Shown here: piece after piece, positions 11,374 through 23,700 of the stretch
How positions within the stretch are numbered: position 1 is the first letter of the stretch
How the letters are laid out: each line of letters begins with the position of its first letter
DNA from: Xiphophorus maculatus
Taxonomy: Eukaryota; Chordata; Actinopteri; Cyprinodontiformes; Poeciliidae
DNA length: 64,000 bases
Assembly: GCF_002775205.1 (NCBI RefSeq)
Contig: NC_036465.1
Coordinates: 1,066,638 to 1,130,637, forward strand
Reading direction: 5' to 3'
Made by a program: the position numbers and the translations under genes
Notes under the pieces: generated by a model
The model's database searches: none
The model's input: the letters and a program-made list of their open reading frames with translations, nothing else
What the model was told of the DNA's origin: nothing

Positions 11374-11984
11374 AGGAAAAATGGAAAAAAGAGAAAGAAA
11401 ACAGGTTGGGAAAGAGCAAGAGGAAAAAGAGAAACGATTTCAAAAAAGTGGATCAAGAGAGCAAAGGAAAAAATAGAGAGGGGAAAAACTAAGAGAAAAG
11501 AAAAAGGAAAAAATTGGAAGAAAAAAGAGAGAAAATGAAAAGATAAATTCGTCTGTTTTCAGTCTGGTTGGTTTTTTGTTTCTTGATTCTCAGTGTCTGA
11601 CTGAGGATGATGAGGAAAACCAGGAGGAAGAGGCGAGGCGCTGAAAGATGTGATGAGTTCACAGAACATGGGCAGAGGTCAGAGGTCAACAGGGTGAACA
11701 AGTCAGAGACAAACGGAGAGCAGACCTCTCCTGTTCTGTCATGACCTTCAGTTCCTAAAGTTTTCAGGGAAAAAATCAAATATTCTGATTTCTGGCCCGG
11801 GACTCAGCGATACCGGTCCAAAACCTGATGACAGTTAAATCTAAAAAACAGCATTTTAATCCATAAAGAATATGAATTTTTCTATAGCCAGGCTGTTTTA
11901 GCAGACAATCGTATGAAATGACAAAATGGTGTTGCAAACTAAAATAATACTAATAATAGTAATTACTGAAATTGTTTAATTAAA
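11374..11984. other. purine-rich intergenic stretch
   Basis: 11374-11560 is strongly A/G-biased on the + strand. Nothing coding is recognisable. Confidence 0.5.
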
Positions 11985-11995
11985 AACTAGTTTTT

Positions 11996-12186
11996 CAGGC
12001 GTGCCGTGGTGGTGTAGCGGTTAGCGCGACCCGTATTTGGAGGCCTTCAGTCCTCGACGCGGCCGTCACTGGTTCGACTCCCGGACCCGACGACATTTGC
12101 CGCATGTCTTCCCCGTTTCCTGTCAGCCTGCTGTCATATAAGGGGCACTAGAGCCACAAAATACCCCCTGGAGGGGTAAAAAAACC
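11996..12186 (+). mobile_element. tRNA-derived SINE, copy 1
   Basis: The head has RNA polymerase III boxes (A box tggtgtagcggttagcg, B box ggttcgactcc) and an unrelated body ends at ccccctggaggggtaaa. It is flanked by an 11-bp target-site duplication, aactagttttt, at 11985-11995 and 12187-12197. It is a retroposon rather than a tRNA gene: the cloverleaf is incomplete and the copies differ. Confidence 0.9.
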
Positions 12187-12197
12187 AACTAGTTTTT

Positions 12198-12690
12198 AAA
12201 AAAAATCTGCATTTCCTTTACAAATGTGCGTAAAACTTTGATATTCCACACAAAAATTGCTTTGTCTCCATTAAATAAGAAATGTAATTAAAATCACACG
12301 TGAATAAGTTTGTTCACGCGATAAGTCATTAAAATCCATTAACAGACTACTTCCTTTCGTCGTCATCGTCATTTCCGCCAGCAGTAACATCCTGTGTTTG
12401 ATCACATGACTCCTATGAATTTATATACAGCCGAAGGAAACGCATCATCTGCACAAAACATGAGTTTTTTAATTGGCGTGTTTTTATAAATTTATTTTTG
12501 TAACTCCAATCTGCGGCATACTCACATAACCAGGCGGAAGAAAAAGTAGTTCCCACCAAACCGTCTCTTTTAGGAAATATCTTAATAATTTAACGTACTC
12601 TTGGTAAGATACATTGTCAAATGACTTAAGTATTGAAAGTATTGATCCCTGTATTTGAGAATCAATTTCAGAGCATAAATCGATATTTAC
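12198..12690. mobile_element. dispersed repeats (family K, then relative of 3528-3715)
   Basis: 12205-12490 belongs to a family with ccattaaataagaaat, gttcacgcgataagtcatt and cttcct...cgtc. Copies lie at 15773-16095, 47800-48275, 54420-54830, 57185-57500 and 57515-57890. 12529-12690 repeats the right part of the 3340-3715 element. Confidence 0.65.
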
Positions 12691-12813
12691 GTGTCTGGAT
12701 GAAGATTCCAGATTCCTGCGCGCCTGAGTCAACAGCAGCTGCGACGAAGGGAAGAAAGAGCCTTTTAACTTCAACGAAAAGGAGCGCCCAGGTGAAAGGA
12801 GTCAATGACCATG

Positions 12814-12816
<3 letters not shown>

Positions 12817-12881
<65 letters not shown>
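12817..12881. repeat. CA microsatellite
   Basis: Uninterrupted CA repeat of about 32 units. Confidence 0.97.
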
Positions 12882-12883
<2 letters not shown>

Positions 12884-13780
12884 CTCTGCTCAGGGAGACG
12901 CCGACGCACGCTCACCTGCAGCACACATGCAGATGAGAACAAGCGGACACCTGGCTGCTGTGTTTGCATTCCTCTCCCTCTAATCATCCTCCACTCCGCT
13001 GCCACAAAACCTCCATTAAAACCTGCAAAACAAAAACACAAAGCGAGGCAGCGGGCGGCTTCCACCGGGAGAAACAAAGAGACGCGGCTGAGAGGAAGGA
13101 AGCCCCGGCCTTTAAAGCCCGTACCGCCCGCAGCAGAACCGCGACAGGAGCCTCCTAATCTGCGGTTGTCTTCTCCCGCCACGTCCTGCCAGGTTTGGGC
13201 CTGGCTGAGAGGAAGTAGCGGCTATGCTAGCTCAGCCACGGAGTCCAAACTTTCTGCCACATTTTCTGCCAAAATTATAGCTCTAAAAATGTTTTGTTTG
13301 GTCTGTTCGTTTTAGATATTTGAGCACATTTTAATTTATTAGCTAGGTTTATCATACTGAGTGGATAAAGTCAATAGAAGTAAGCATGCTGGTGATTCCA
13401 TACATAAATAGCTAATGTTAGCATTTTGGCTAATCTTAGTTTATACATCTTTTGTCTACTGAATGGATTAAGTAAATAAATATGCTAATAAAAACCCACA
13501 TCTTATTGGCAGCGTCACCATGCTAGTCGCTCTTGCATGCTAAGGATAGCCCCCATGCTAACGTTAACCCAACACTTGTAGTTAGCATTTAAGCTAACTT
13601 TTGATATATTAGCCAAATTTTGCACAATGAATGGATTAGGCCAATGTAAGTGAACATGCTTGTGATACTGCACATGCTGCTAACTACATTGTAGCTAACC
13701 GTAGCATTGATGCTAATTTTCAGTATCATAACACTGAATTCCAACTGACATGCACACTTTGGCAGGTGGTTTAAAGTCTT
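12882..13780. other. intergenic, GC-richer then AT-rich with AGC words
   Basis: 12890-13220 is comparatively GC-rich and single-copy within the window. 13380-13740 carries many gctaa/ttagc words typical of the AGC-rich repeat family. No exon recognised. Confidence 0.4.
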
Positions 13781-13783
13781 TAA

Positions 13784-14169
13784 CCTCCTGAGACCCTGCA
13801 TCCTCATATGAGGACATTACATTTTTGTAAACACAGATGTAAATAATAACATTGATTGAATGGTCTTATCGTCACACAGATAGACCCAATGTCCTCGTCT
13901 GAGGACATTGGGTTTTGAGATAACCACTTATTGTAGAAAGCTGAAATTTCATTTTTAGGCCAATTGGGTCCTTATGATCCCAAATGACAAGGAGAAATGT
14001 ATATGCAAAAACAGACCCATTGTCCTCATATGAGGGCATTGGTTTTGACATAGTTCAAGAGCACATAGAAAGCTAAAATTTAATTTCAACTAAAATTAGG
14101 TCATACTAATCCCAAATAGTAAGGAGACATAAAAAATGCACATCAAATAAAAGCCCGGGTCTCAGGAGG
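13784..14169. mobile_element. 386-bp piggyBac-like MITE
   Basis: A perfect 13-bp terminal inverted repeat (cctcctgagaccc) is flanked on both sides by TTAA (13780-13783 and 14170-14173), the piggyBac target site. The interior has three spaced palindromic words of the type gtcctc..tgaggac. No transposase frame, so non-autonomous. Confidence 0.85.
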
Positions 14170-15484
14170 TTAAGAAATGTTCTAGTTTTGTATTAAAAAT
14201 GTCATCCAGTGTTAAATGTTAATTAGAATTTAAAGTTTGGTCTCAAAACAACAATATTATCGTTTAGCACAGGGGTGTCCAAACTTTTTGCCGCATTGGC
14301 CAAAACTGAAGTCTCAACAGTCTGTTGTGTCATCTAATAAATAATTTAGATTTAGTAGCTATGTTTAAACTGCTCAATGAATTAAGTCAATATAAATAAA
14401 CATGCTGGTTATTCCACACGTTTAATCTAACTTTAGCATTTTGGCTAATTTTAGTTTATACAGTAATGTTTCATCCTGAGTGGAGTAAGCCTGTTGGCTC
14501 CGGCGGTGGCAACATGCCGGTAATAGTCCCTAAAAGCTGCAGTGTTTTATAATGAAATCTTTTTTTACTCATTTGTTAAAATTATTGTTGTGCCACTTTG
14601 AACACTCGTCATCCTCCTCCACCACAGCATGATGCTGCCACCATCACGTTTTATAAAGTTGTTTGTTCTCCGAGCCTTCACAGAAGCGCTGCAGTTAAAG
14701 TCAAATTAAACTGCAGCTGCATCCTCTTTTTGTAGTCAATAGTTTTATTACTTTGACTTGGACTTGTTAAGTGTGAACACAAAGTGTTTCTGCTAGAGCT
14801 AATTAACTTTATTTGCTCTTTTCACATAGAAGTCATTCTGCCAGTGGATAAATAGGAACACAGAGTTCCAGTTTGAAATGACTGGAAAGAAAAAGAAAAG
14901 CTCAGGTTGAAGCTCTGTTATCTTTAAATATATTGAACAAAATAATCTGTTTGTTCTGTTAACAATAAGAAGCAAACAAACGTTTTGTGGGGCTACGGCC
15001 ACCCAGCCAAACTGCAGGGTTGTTTTTGATCAGGAAGAAACTTCAGAACATGATGGAAGGCTAAGAACGGTTAATTTTACACGATACCGGCCCTTTAAGA
15101 AGACTAGAGCAGATCAGGAGGATCCTTCGCTCACCGATAGATTGAAACTGAAATCACTTTGGATTGTTGAGAGATGTTAAAGAACTGACATTATTTCAAT
15201 GGTTTGTTTTAAACTAACATTATGAAGTAAATCTGACCTTCATTGGCTGCAGTTTAAACATCATCATCACTTTGAGTGTTAGACTTCATACGTGATGAAG
15301 ATCCCAGATGACGCCGTCGGCTCAGGCTGCAGCCGCTAACAGACAAATAGCTCCAGTGTGAAATCATTTAGTTCGTGTCATGTCCTGCCTGAAGGGATTA
15401 CACCTCCAAAGGTACGAGGCTGAAACGCAGAGCGACAAAATGTGAAGTCTGGATCAGATTAAGAGGGAGGCTTCTTTCTCCCCT
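14170..15484. other. intergenic, mixed old repeats
   Basis: Contains a short family-F remnant (14190-14260) and a gtgtccaaac...gccgcattggcc hAT-like end near 14275. No gene recognised. Confidence 0.4.
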
Positions 15485-15500
15485 CACACACACACACACA

Positions 15501-15534
<34 letters not shown>
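15485..15534. repeat. CA microsatellite
   Basis: CA repeat with one CCCA interruption. Confidence 0.92.
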
Positions 15535-15537
<3 letters not shown>

Positions 15538-15772
15538 GCGAACAGCAGAGGACAGTCTGTGGGAACACGCTGCCGAATAATTACGGCTGACATCAGAACA
15601 GTTTGCTTTAGCTCTCTGAAGTAGCAGAGCTCATTTGTACGGCCTGCAGCGACGCATGTGAGGCTGCAGGAGAGAAAGTTTAAAAACCCGTTATTCCTTA
15701 TTACCAACATGAGGAAAAGATTATGCTGATTTAAACGTCTCCACTCGGTGTGACACATTAGCAGTGGGTTTT

Positions 15773-16095
15773 TATTTTTTACAAATGTGAGCAAAACTTT
15801 GACAATATTCAGCTAATGTTGAAAAAACACAATTTCACAATTGCAGTGTTTCCATTAAATAAGAAATGCAATTAAAATCATGTTTGTTCACACAGTAAAT
15901 CATTAAAAACACGCTGCGCCACCTTCCTCTAACCACTTCCTGCCGTCTCCTCTTCGTGGTTTCTGCCAGTAGTTACTTCCTGTAATTGGTCACATAATTT
16001 TGCAAAATAAGCCAGAACGTGTTGTGTCCATTAAGTGACTTTATTGTTGTAATTTATTTTGTTTTTCTGTCCTACGGTCAGTGGAAACGCAGATC
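15773..16095. mobile_element. dispersed repeat (family K)
   Basis: Contains tccattaaataagaaatgca and the ending gtcagtggaaacgcag that is shared with the 57.5-kb copy. Confidence 0.65.
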
Positions 16096-17100
16096 TGACA
16101 ACTCAGCCGCCTTTTTTTTTTAAAAACAGGAAACGGCTTCAGATCTCACTGGAGCGTTGAAGAGGATCAGCTCCAGAGAGGATCAGCTCCAGAGACTCGG
16201 CACAAAAACCTCCCAAACTGAGTGCAGTAAAAGGCTGAGAGTTGCGTGCGCCGGTCCAGAACACACACACAGCCACACCTGAGCTGCCTTCAATAGGCGT
16301 TATTCAGCAGCCTGACAGCCGGGACAATGGCGCCGACCGCGGCGGTCCGCTGAGGAGGAACCGACCTGCCTGAACACATCGGGCCGCCGAGGCTTTCCGT
16401 GCCGCCGTGACTTCAGGTGATATCCGGTTTCTGAGTGGATACACTCCCTTTGTCTTCACTTGCAGCTGTTTTGTAACAGGTTTGAGGTGAAATAACAAGT
16501 TGGCGAAACGCATCCGGCAGGCCTGGACTCCGGCTGACGGCGCTCAGACGGATTCCTTCAGACAGGATGAGGGAATGTTATTGCAGCATCTTTCAGCCAA
16601 ACGTTTACATGTCATCGTCTTTTGTGCGCCAACTAATTCCAGCTCAGCTTTGCAGATGAAACGGTTCCGACTGCAGTGCAGGAAGCGCCACGTATCTAAA
16701 CCCCAACATCCCATAAACATGAAGCAAAAACTGTTTTTCAGTAAGCCATTTAAAAAGTTTTCAGAAATAAAAAGCTCTTAGGGCCACAAATCCAGTTTAC
16801 AAGTCACTCAACAATTCAACAATTCAAACAATTAAATTTACCAATATTTATCATCGATTAATACTTCTGGTGTCAAATTGGTCATAATTGGTCTCACAGA
16901 AATCATATTTACTGATTATTTTTAAATTTTTCATGATGGCCACCATGTGGTTGTTGTGAATTTGTCTGATGTTACTTCATACCCTGCAAACTTTGAACCA
17001 TAGAAATCACATGTTCCCTTTTCCTGGTGCACATTTTTAGAAATGGCTGCTTTGGTTATAATAGAGATTAAATGTTTGCACTAAGATCAACATTAGTTAT
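16096..17100. other. intergenic upstream of AGC-rich repeat
   Basis: 16140-16700 is GC-richer and unmatched in the window. Its 93-codon open frame resembles no known protein to me. Confidence 0.35.
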
Positions 17101-17103
17101 TGC

Positions 17104-17515
17104 CAGCGGTGGGCACAGCTAACTAAAAAATTTGCTTCACTAACTCTAGTTTGCTAAACAAGAATATTAGCTCCACAAATGCTAAATCTCTGAAAATAAA
17201 ATGCTAGTGGAAACAAATGCTAAACTGCTAAACACCTAAAAAAAAAAGTTAGCAGAAGCTAATGCTAAACTACTCGACATAAAAATATTCAGCTAACAAT
17301 AAGCACATACAAAAAAATTAGCTGAAGCTAACACTAAGCCGCTAAACAAACAAAAAATATCAGAATCTAAGCACATTACAAATTAGCAGAAGCTAACACT
17401 ACACCACTATTTTATTAGTGGCTAACGCTAAACATAAAAACATATTTTGAAAATGCTAATGCTAGACTGATCCGCACATAAAATAATCAGCAGAAGCTAA
17501 TGCTAACCAGCTCAG
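17104..17515. mobile_element. AGC-rich dispersed element, copy 1
   Basis: Begins cagcggtgggcacag and holds many gctaa/gctaaac words. The same end occurs inverted at about 51890-51912 (ctgtgcccacctctgg). Relatives lie at 33690-33850 and 36290-36400. Confidence 0.55.
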
Positions 17516-17622
17516 TCTGCGTTCATCTTCATTTCCTGATGGATGAGTCTGTTTAGTTTGCAGAATATTTAAAGTGGCCATATTTAGCCATTTCACTCAG
17601 AGACGCTGAACTCGTTTACCAA

Positions 17623-17628
17623 TTTATT
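17623..17628 (-). terminator. candidate polyadenylation signal of rnf212
   Basis: AATAAA on the - strand about 90 bp past the rnf212 stop codon. Confidence 0.5.
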
Positions 17629-17716
17629 TCATTTACAGTTTGACAGTAAAGAGCCGTTTGTCTCTCGTTGCATGCTGGGTTTAAGCTGCATCACCAGTCG
17701 TATCCAACCAGAAGCC

Positions 17717-20700
17717 TTAAGGAGGAGGGAACCCCAGGAAGGACGCAGAGTGGCTGAAGGAGGACGAAGCTTTGAACTGAGGCGACTTCCAGGCTGAACT
17801 CTGACCGTACGACTCCGGAGTGGAGGGAGAAAAACGGCTGGAAAACAACAGAAATGATCCTGTTACTCTGAATTTACAACAAAGTCCTCATTTTTCAGAA
17901 GCACAAAGAATTAATACCAGATGCAAGATGTAACATCCTTCAGAAAAATATCAGTTGATCTGCTAAAATGTCTTATAAAGCTCAACAAGCAGTTTTAAAT
18001 AAACATAAGGATAGATTTTGTATCCATCTGAAGTGATAATTGTGGAGATGAGAGTGAAGCGTTTCACCTGACGGTGGCTGAGTGTGCAGAGTGGGAGGTC
18101 AGTGGGTTCTGGCTGTAGGACCAGTGGGTGGCGGGTCCTGAACAAAACCAGACAAATCCACAGTTCATGAATAAAAAACAACAGATGAAGGTTCTTCAGT
18201 CCACTGAAACATCGACCCCATGAAGGAGCAGATGGTGTTAATTTACTGATTTATAGTTAGAAATTAATATTAATGTTTTTAGGAAGAGAACCTAAAAATC
18301 CCTCCACTAATTTTGGAGAAGTGCTAACTCAGCAGTGTTCTGTGGTTGTGTTGGATTTGACCCAGAACATGTTGAGCTGTTTGGGTCTGAAACCGACTCA
18401 CCTGGTCGTCCCTCTGGCAGCGCCTTCATCACCGACAGTCTGGGCGCAGAAACGGGCTGAAGCAGAGTCACAGAATCGTTACCTCAGCCTCACTTCCTGC
18501 TTCCTTCATGTAAACTTCAGGGCAAGATTCACCCTAAGGCAGGGCTGTCCAAACAGCGGCCCGGGGCCATTTGTGGACCTCGGACTGATCCTGTGCGGCC
18601 CCCAACCGCAATTCAAAACTGGTGCAAATTTGGCCCCAGCTGCAGATTTGTGATCAGGGTAAAAAATGTTTTACATTTTTTAATGCAGGAAAATGTAAAG
18701 TACAATAGAAATTATTCATGGTTTTATAACCAAATTTGAACAAAACTTAAAACTAAAGTTTATCCAGAGACTTTTACTGAAAATCCAACTTTGCTGCAAC
18801 AAAATCAACTTTTATTGTCTCTGAAACTCTGATAAATAGCAAATGTTTGGAAACAAAGTGACACAAATCCTGTTTTTATCGCTGAAAATAAATGTATTCA
18901 GTGAAGCCCAGAAGAAACTGAAAACCAGATGTTTTTCTTTTAATGTTTTCAGAAAACATGAAAAATCTGCTGCAGCATCTCCTGGCCAAAAGTAGTAAAT
19001 TTAGAAATTTTGAGCTTTTTCTCATAAACTTTCCAGGGAAAATAAGGAAATATGCTGAAAAAATTTTTTTAAATTAATATCAGATATTTTCGAGAAAAAA
19101 CATTGAAATGCCAGAGTTTTCAAATGTTGAAGATTTTCTTTTGAAAATGTAAAAGTTTTCTATAAAATTTCTGAGATGAATCATTTTTTGATGGAAATCT
19201 GCTCCTTGTCTTCTATGACGGTCCTGATCCGCTGTCATAAAAATCCCTTTTAAGTTTTGGATCTACAGAAAATATCAGGATAATTTATTTGCTCTATTCT
19301 AGGTGTTTTTTTCTGGCCTGCTATTGGTTTTGAGTTTACAATTTTTCCCCACATGCCATAAAGTTTGGACACCCCGCCCTCAGAGATGGGCTTTAACAGT
19401 GAATTAAAGTAAAGACACCCACTTTCCTGAACAGACTCCTTTCTTCCAGCTCCAGGCTTTGGCTGCTGCCACACAGGAAGGCACACTTCATTAGTTCAGC
19501 TGCTGAACGCCGCGCCGCTGTCATCACCGCTTCCTTTAACCACAAGCTTTCAGCAAAAGCAACATTTATTCTGCCCAAAGTGAGAAACCCTGAAACTCAA
19601 AGCTGGATCAGTGGAGCGAAGCAGAACGCTGTTCACGCTGAAAGCTGCAGCCTTTTGTTTCACATGTGTAGAAATTATTCTTATTCTACTGACACTAATT
19701 AAACACCAGTTATAATTTATCAGACATGAAACATGAGGTTTTATATCAAACATGGAGACAAAAACACTCACATGTTGGTGGCTGAAGCGTGACGCGGGAG
19801 GAACACGGGAGACTCGTATGGAATCTGAAGCACTAAATACAAACAGAAAATAACAATAAGACAGAAAATAGAAAACTTCTGAGGAAGATTAAAATCAGAG
19901 GTTTTGAGAAGTAAAGCGTAAATAATTCAAACTAAAGATTTAAAGTTTACGTCTGTCATGTCATGGTTCCCAAAAGTGTTTCCTATTTAGAAAAATGCTA
20001 AAGTTAAGATGCTAATGTTAGCTTAATATATGAGCTAGCAATAGCATGTTGCTTAACACTGACCTTATCAATTCAGTTTAAGTTTAGCTTACACATCAAA
20101 TTTGGATAAAATGCTAAGTTTAGCTATAAAGCTAACATTAGCAATGAGGGCTATCACTAGCATGTTGACCCAAAGTCTGTTGTATGGAAATAATAATAAT
20201 GTAAAACCTAAAATGCTAATCTTAGCCCATATGCTAACAGTAGCATCATTATGCTGGTGCATGCTAACATTGAGCCGCGTTAAGAGAGTCGGATTAATAA
20301 ATAATGAAGAGGTGGAGAATAACAACTATGTTTGGGTTTTCTTCATCAGCTCCTCATTTATATCCGTTTATGTCTTGCCATATTTTGTTCAGTATTTATT
20401 GTTTCTTTCTGCATTTGGCTCGTTTTCAAACCCCAACAGGCCAATTAAAGTGCAAAACTATTCACACACCTTAAACTTCAGTGAATATTATTTTATTTTG
20501 GTTATTTTGATCATTTTCAGGTGAAAATAAATTTGGTTTCTCTTACAAAGTGTTGAAAAGACGTGAGTTGAGTTTTCCTCCTCTGAGCAGTTCTGCCCGG
20601 TTGGTAATGGATAAAATGATTAAAACTATTTATGCTGTTTTATTTTATTTTGTTCAAACTGGCTGCACATTCACTCATCTTTAAATGACCAAATGACATC

Positions 20701-23700
20701 AGAATCTGATGATAACTTTATGCAGAACATCTTAATCCTGGTACATTTATAGTCTCATAACTGACAGTAAATAACATGGAATATCTTCTGTTTTTCTTTT
20801 ACGACGTTGAGTCATTAAACATTTTAATGTATTTTAGTGTTTGGGTGTAGCAAAGTTCACCTGATTTGTTTCCATGCGGGGTGTGAGGACTGCTGCCGAT
20901 TTGAGACGGAGCTTTTAAACTGCAGAAAAAAGAAAATATTCATTTATTAAACCGCAAAATTATTGATTTGAATCCAACAATAAAAGGCAGTTTAGATTGA
21001 AACTTTCCACTGCAAAATGTAGTTTATATTTTAAAAACCGTCTAAAACTTTAAAACTATAATTATATTTTTCTTTTATTTGCAGCTTAAAGTATTTCTGT
21101 ATAATTAAGTTTTGGTTGTTGCCTGTTGACTGAAACAGTTCAGGCATTAGTGAGTCAGGAGCGCCACCTAGTGGAGAGTGAAGCGTATTTCACTGCATTT
21201 ATGTTTATTTATCTGCTCCACAAGTTTTCATTAAAATACATAGCAAATATAACAGAAATAATAAAAACATCTTGGGAATATTCAGGTGTAAAAGTAGAAA
21301 AATAACAGATGAAAGAAGGAGGATTAATAAAAATAAGAAAACTGAACATTAAGAAGAAATTTCCAGTATACAGAAAATAAAATAAATACTGCAGTTATTA
21401 AAAACAAACCCAGCTTCACAGAAATGTCTAACTAAGTTGGATAGTTTTCTAGATTCTTATTGTAGGAGACGAGTTTAAAAAATGAAACAGTATGTCTGAA
21501 TATCTGCATAAAAACTGTTTTTAACATGAGTGTGTAAATGTTTAGCAGGATTTGTGGCTCCAGCAGATCAGGAGAATTTTCACTTTCAATCAAGACAAAA
21601 ATCTTCTTACAGTAAATATGATCAGAATAAAAGACAAAGTAATTATCTTTTTAAATTCTGAAAATCAGGAATCCTGCACCTAATCTGATTTTCATTCATT
21701 TATGAAACTTTGCTTATTTTTTGTTGCTGAGAATATAATCTTTTTTTAATGAGGCAAACCTACCAAATTCTTTTCAAGTTTCACATCTGCAATGATTTAC
21801 ACACTTCTTTCTTACTTTCAACAAACCTATTTGTTGCTGAAAACATAAATAAAGTAAAGTATAATTTTGGGCCATTTTAACTTTAAAATTGACGGTAATG
21901 TTGATAATCTGAGTAATAACTCTGGATTAAACGAGCCGGCTGACCTGTGGTGCTGGAGAGACTTTTCCAGCTTAGCAATGTAAGCCCTCTGATCATTCAG
22001 CTTCCTTTAAAAACAAAACAGGAAATTAAACATCTGAAAACTGCAATGTGGTGCATGAAGCTGCAGTTTTTACTCACTTCCCCATCTGCTGCATTTCTTG
22101 CTTTATAGTGACCAACATGTCTTCTAGTTTATGGTTCTGTAAACGCAGCAAAACGGCAGAATTATCGGTTTTTGATCATCACAAGAAAAAATAAAGTCTG
22201 TAAATGTTTAAAGCTGGTGGGAAGAGCCTAAAAACAAATGCACACCACACTTTTCAGAAATTAAACAGTGGGTTATTTACAACTATCTGTTGGCTGTAAA
22301 GTGACAAAATCTCTCACCTTTTGCTTGTAGTAATTGAGCAACCTCTTCTGATGTCGGGCCTGAAACGCCACAACCTGGAAGGAAACAACGTGAAATCTGC
22401 AAGAATAACCTAAAATAATTTCATTAAACACATCTGGGGACAGTTATCACAGGATAGTTTGTAATAAATGTGGAACTGTGCAAACTTTGCTGATCTCTGT
22501 CAGATGTCTGGTTGCCACAACGCCGATGTCAGAAAACAAAGCCTTCACGTCTGAGCTGCTCTGAAAACATGAACACATGAAACCTGAAGGTGAAAACAGC
22601 AGAAACCCGAATCCATGTGGGAATAAAATGTTCTTACTTTGTCAGAAAGAGGAGAAACCTGGCACTGGCTGCTGCATATCAAACACCGGCCATGGCTGCC
22701 TGAAAGAGAGCCGCCGAACATTTCTGACAACGTTTTCATTCTGCGCCATCAGGAAAAAACCCAACCTAACATGCAGAGTCCTGATATTTACTGTACATCC
22801 AACACTGGAAGGAGTTTTATCAGGGCCTTTGTAGACAGAAAAAGGAGTAAATTTCCACCAAAAAGTTCTTGAAAAAATTTCTAAAAGTTTTCAACATTTC
22901 TGAAATTCAGAAATGTCCAAGTTTTTTTTTTTTATATAGAAAATGTCTGATTGATATCAGTCTAAAAAAATTATTTTTTTTCCTAGAAAATTTCCAGTTT
23001 TTTAAAATTCTTCTAAAACATTCAGGGGTTTTTTGGCAGAAATGTCCTACTTTTCTTACAATGGCTTTAATACGCCGCAGAAGATTCTAGTCTTCAGTGT
23101 CTTTTGGGTTTGATTGTGTAAATTTATTTTCAGAAATAATTGGTGTCACTTTGTTTCCACATGTTTGCTATATTTAGCCAAGTTTCAGAGACAATAACAG
23201 CTGATTTTGTTGCAGCAAAGTTGGTTTTTCAGTAAAAGTCTGTGGATAAACTTGGTTTTATCTTTTGTTAAAACTTTGTTATAAAACCATGAATACTTTC
23301 CGCTGTACTTTACTTTCTCCTGTGTAGGAAAATTGTGTTGATAACAGTTTTTACCCTGACTACAAATTAAAAGTCTCCATCTGCATCTACAGGCCAAATT
23401 TGTATCAGTTTGATTTGTAGTTGGGGGCCGCACAGAATCAGTCCAACGGCCACAAATGGCCCCTGAGCCGCACTTTGGACACCCCTGCGTTAAGATAAAG
23501 TGATGCTGAGAAAGACACCCAGAGAACCAAAATGAATAGTTTGGGTTTATCAGAGTGAATAAAGCAGAAGCTCCATCAGTGATTCCTGTTTTTAGATGTT
23601 TCATGAAAAAAGCTGAAATATTTCTTCTCCTAAATAAATAAATGCTGTTCGATAAGATTTGTTTAGTAAGGAAAAGACAAAAACAAAGAACAGATCTCAA

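Noticed and set aside
11996..12186. tRNA gene
   Set aside because: A and B boxes are present, but the sequence continues into a shared non-tRNA body with target duplications and occurs three times, so it is a SINE.
12633..12983. 116-codon frame with His-Thr run
   Set aside because: Driven by the CA microsatellite and old repeat; no splice or family support.
17690..17812. Alternative last rnf212 exon starting at a nearer AG
   Set aside because: Phase 2 joining there would read a different frame. The acceptor after tgttgttttccag restores a frame that ends cleanly at TAA.
18424..18456. Alternative acceptor for rnf212 exon 9 (ctgcgcccag)
   Set aside because: Also phase 0 and in a shifted frame, but it gives a peptide without resemblance to RNF212. 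The upstream acceptor gives RLSVMKALPEGRPG, which parallels the human block.
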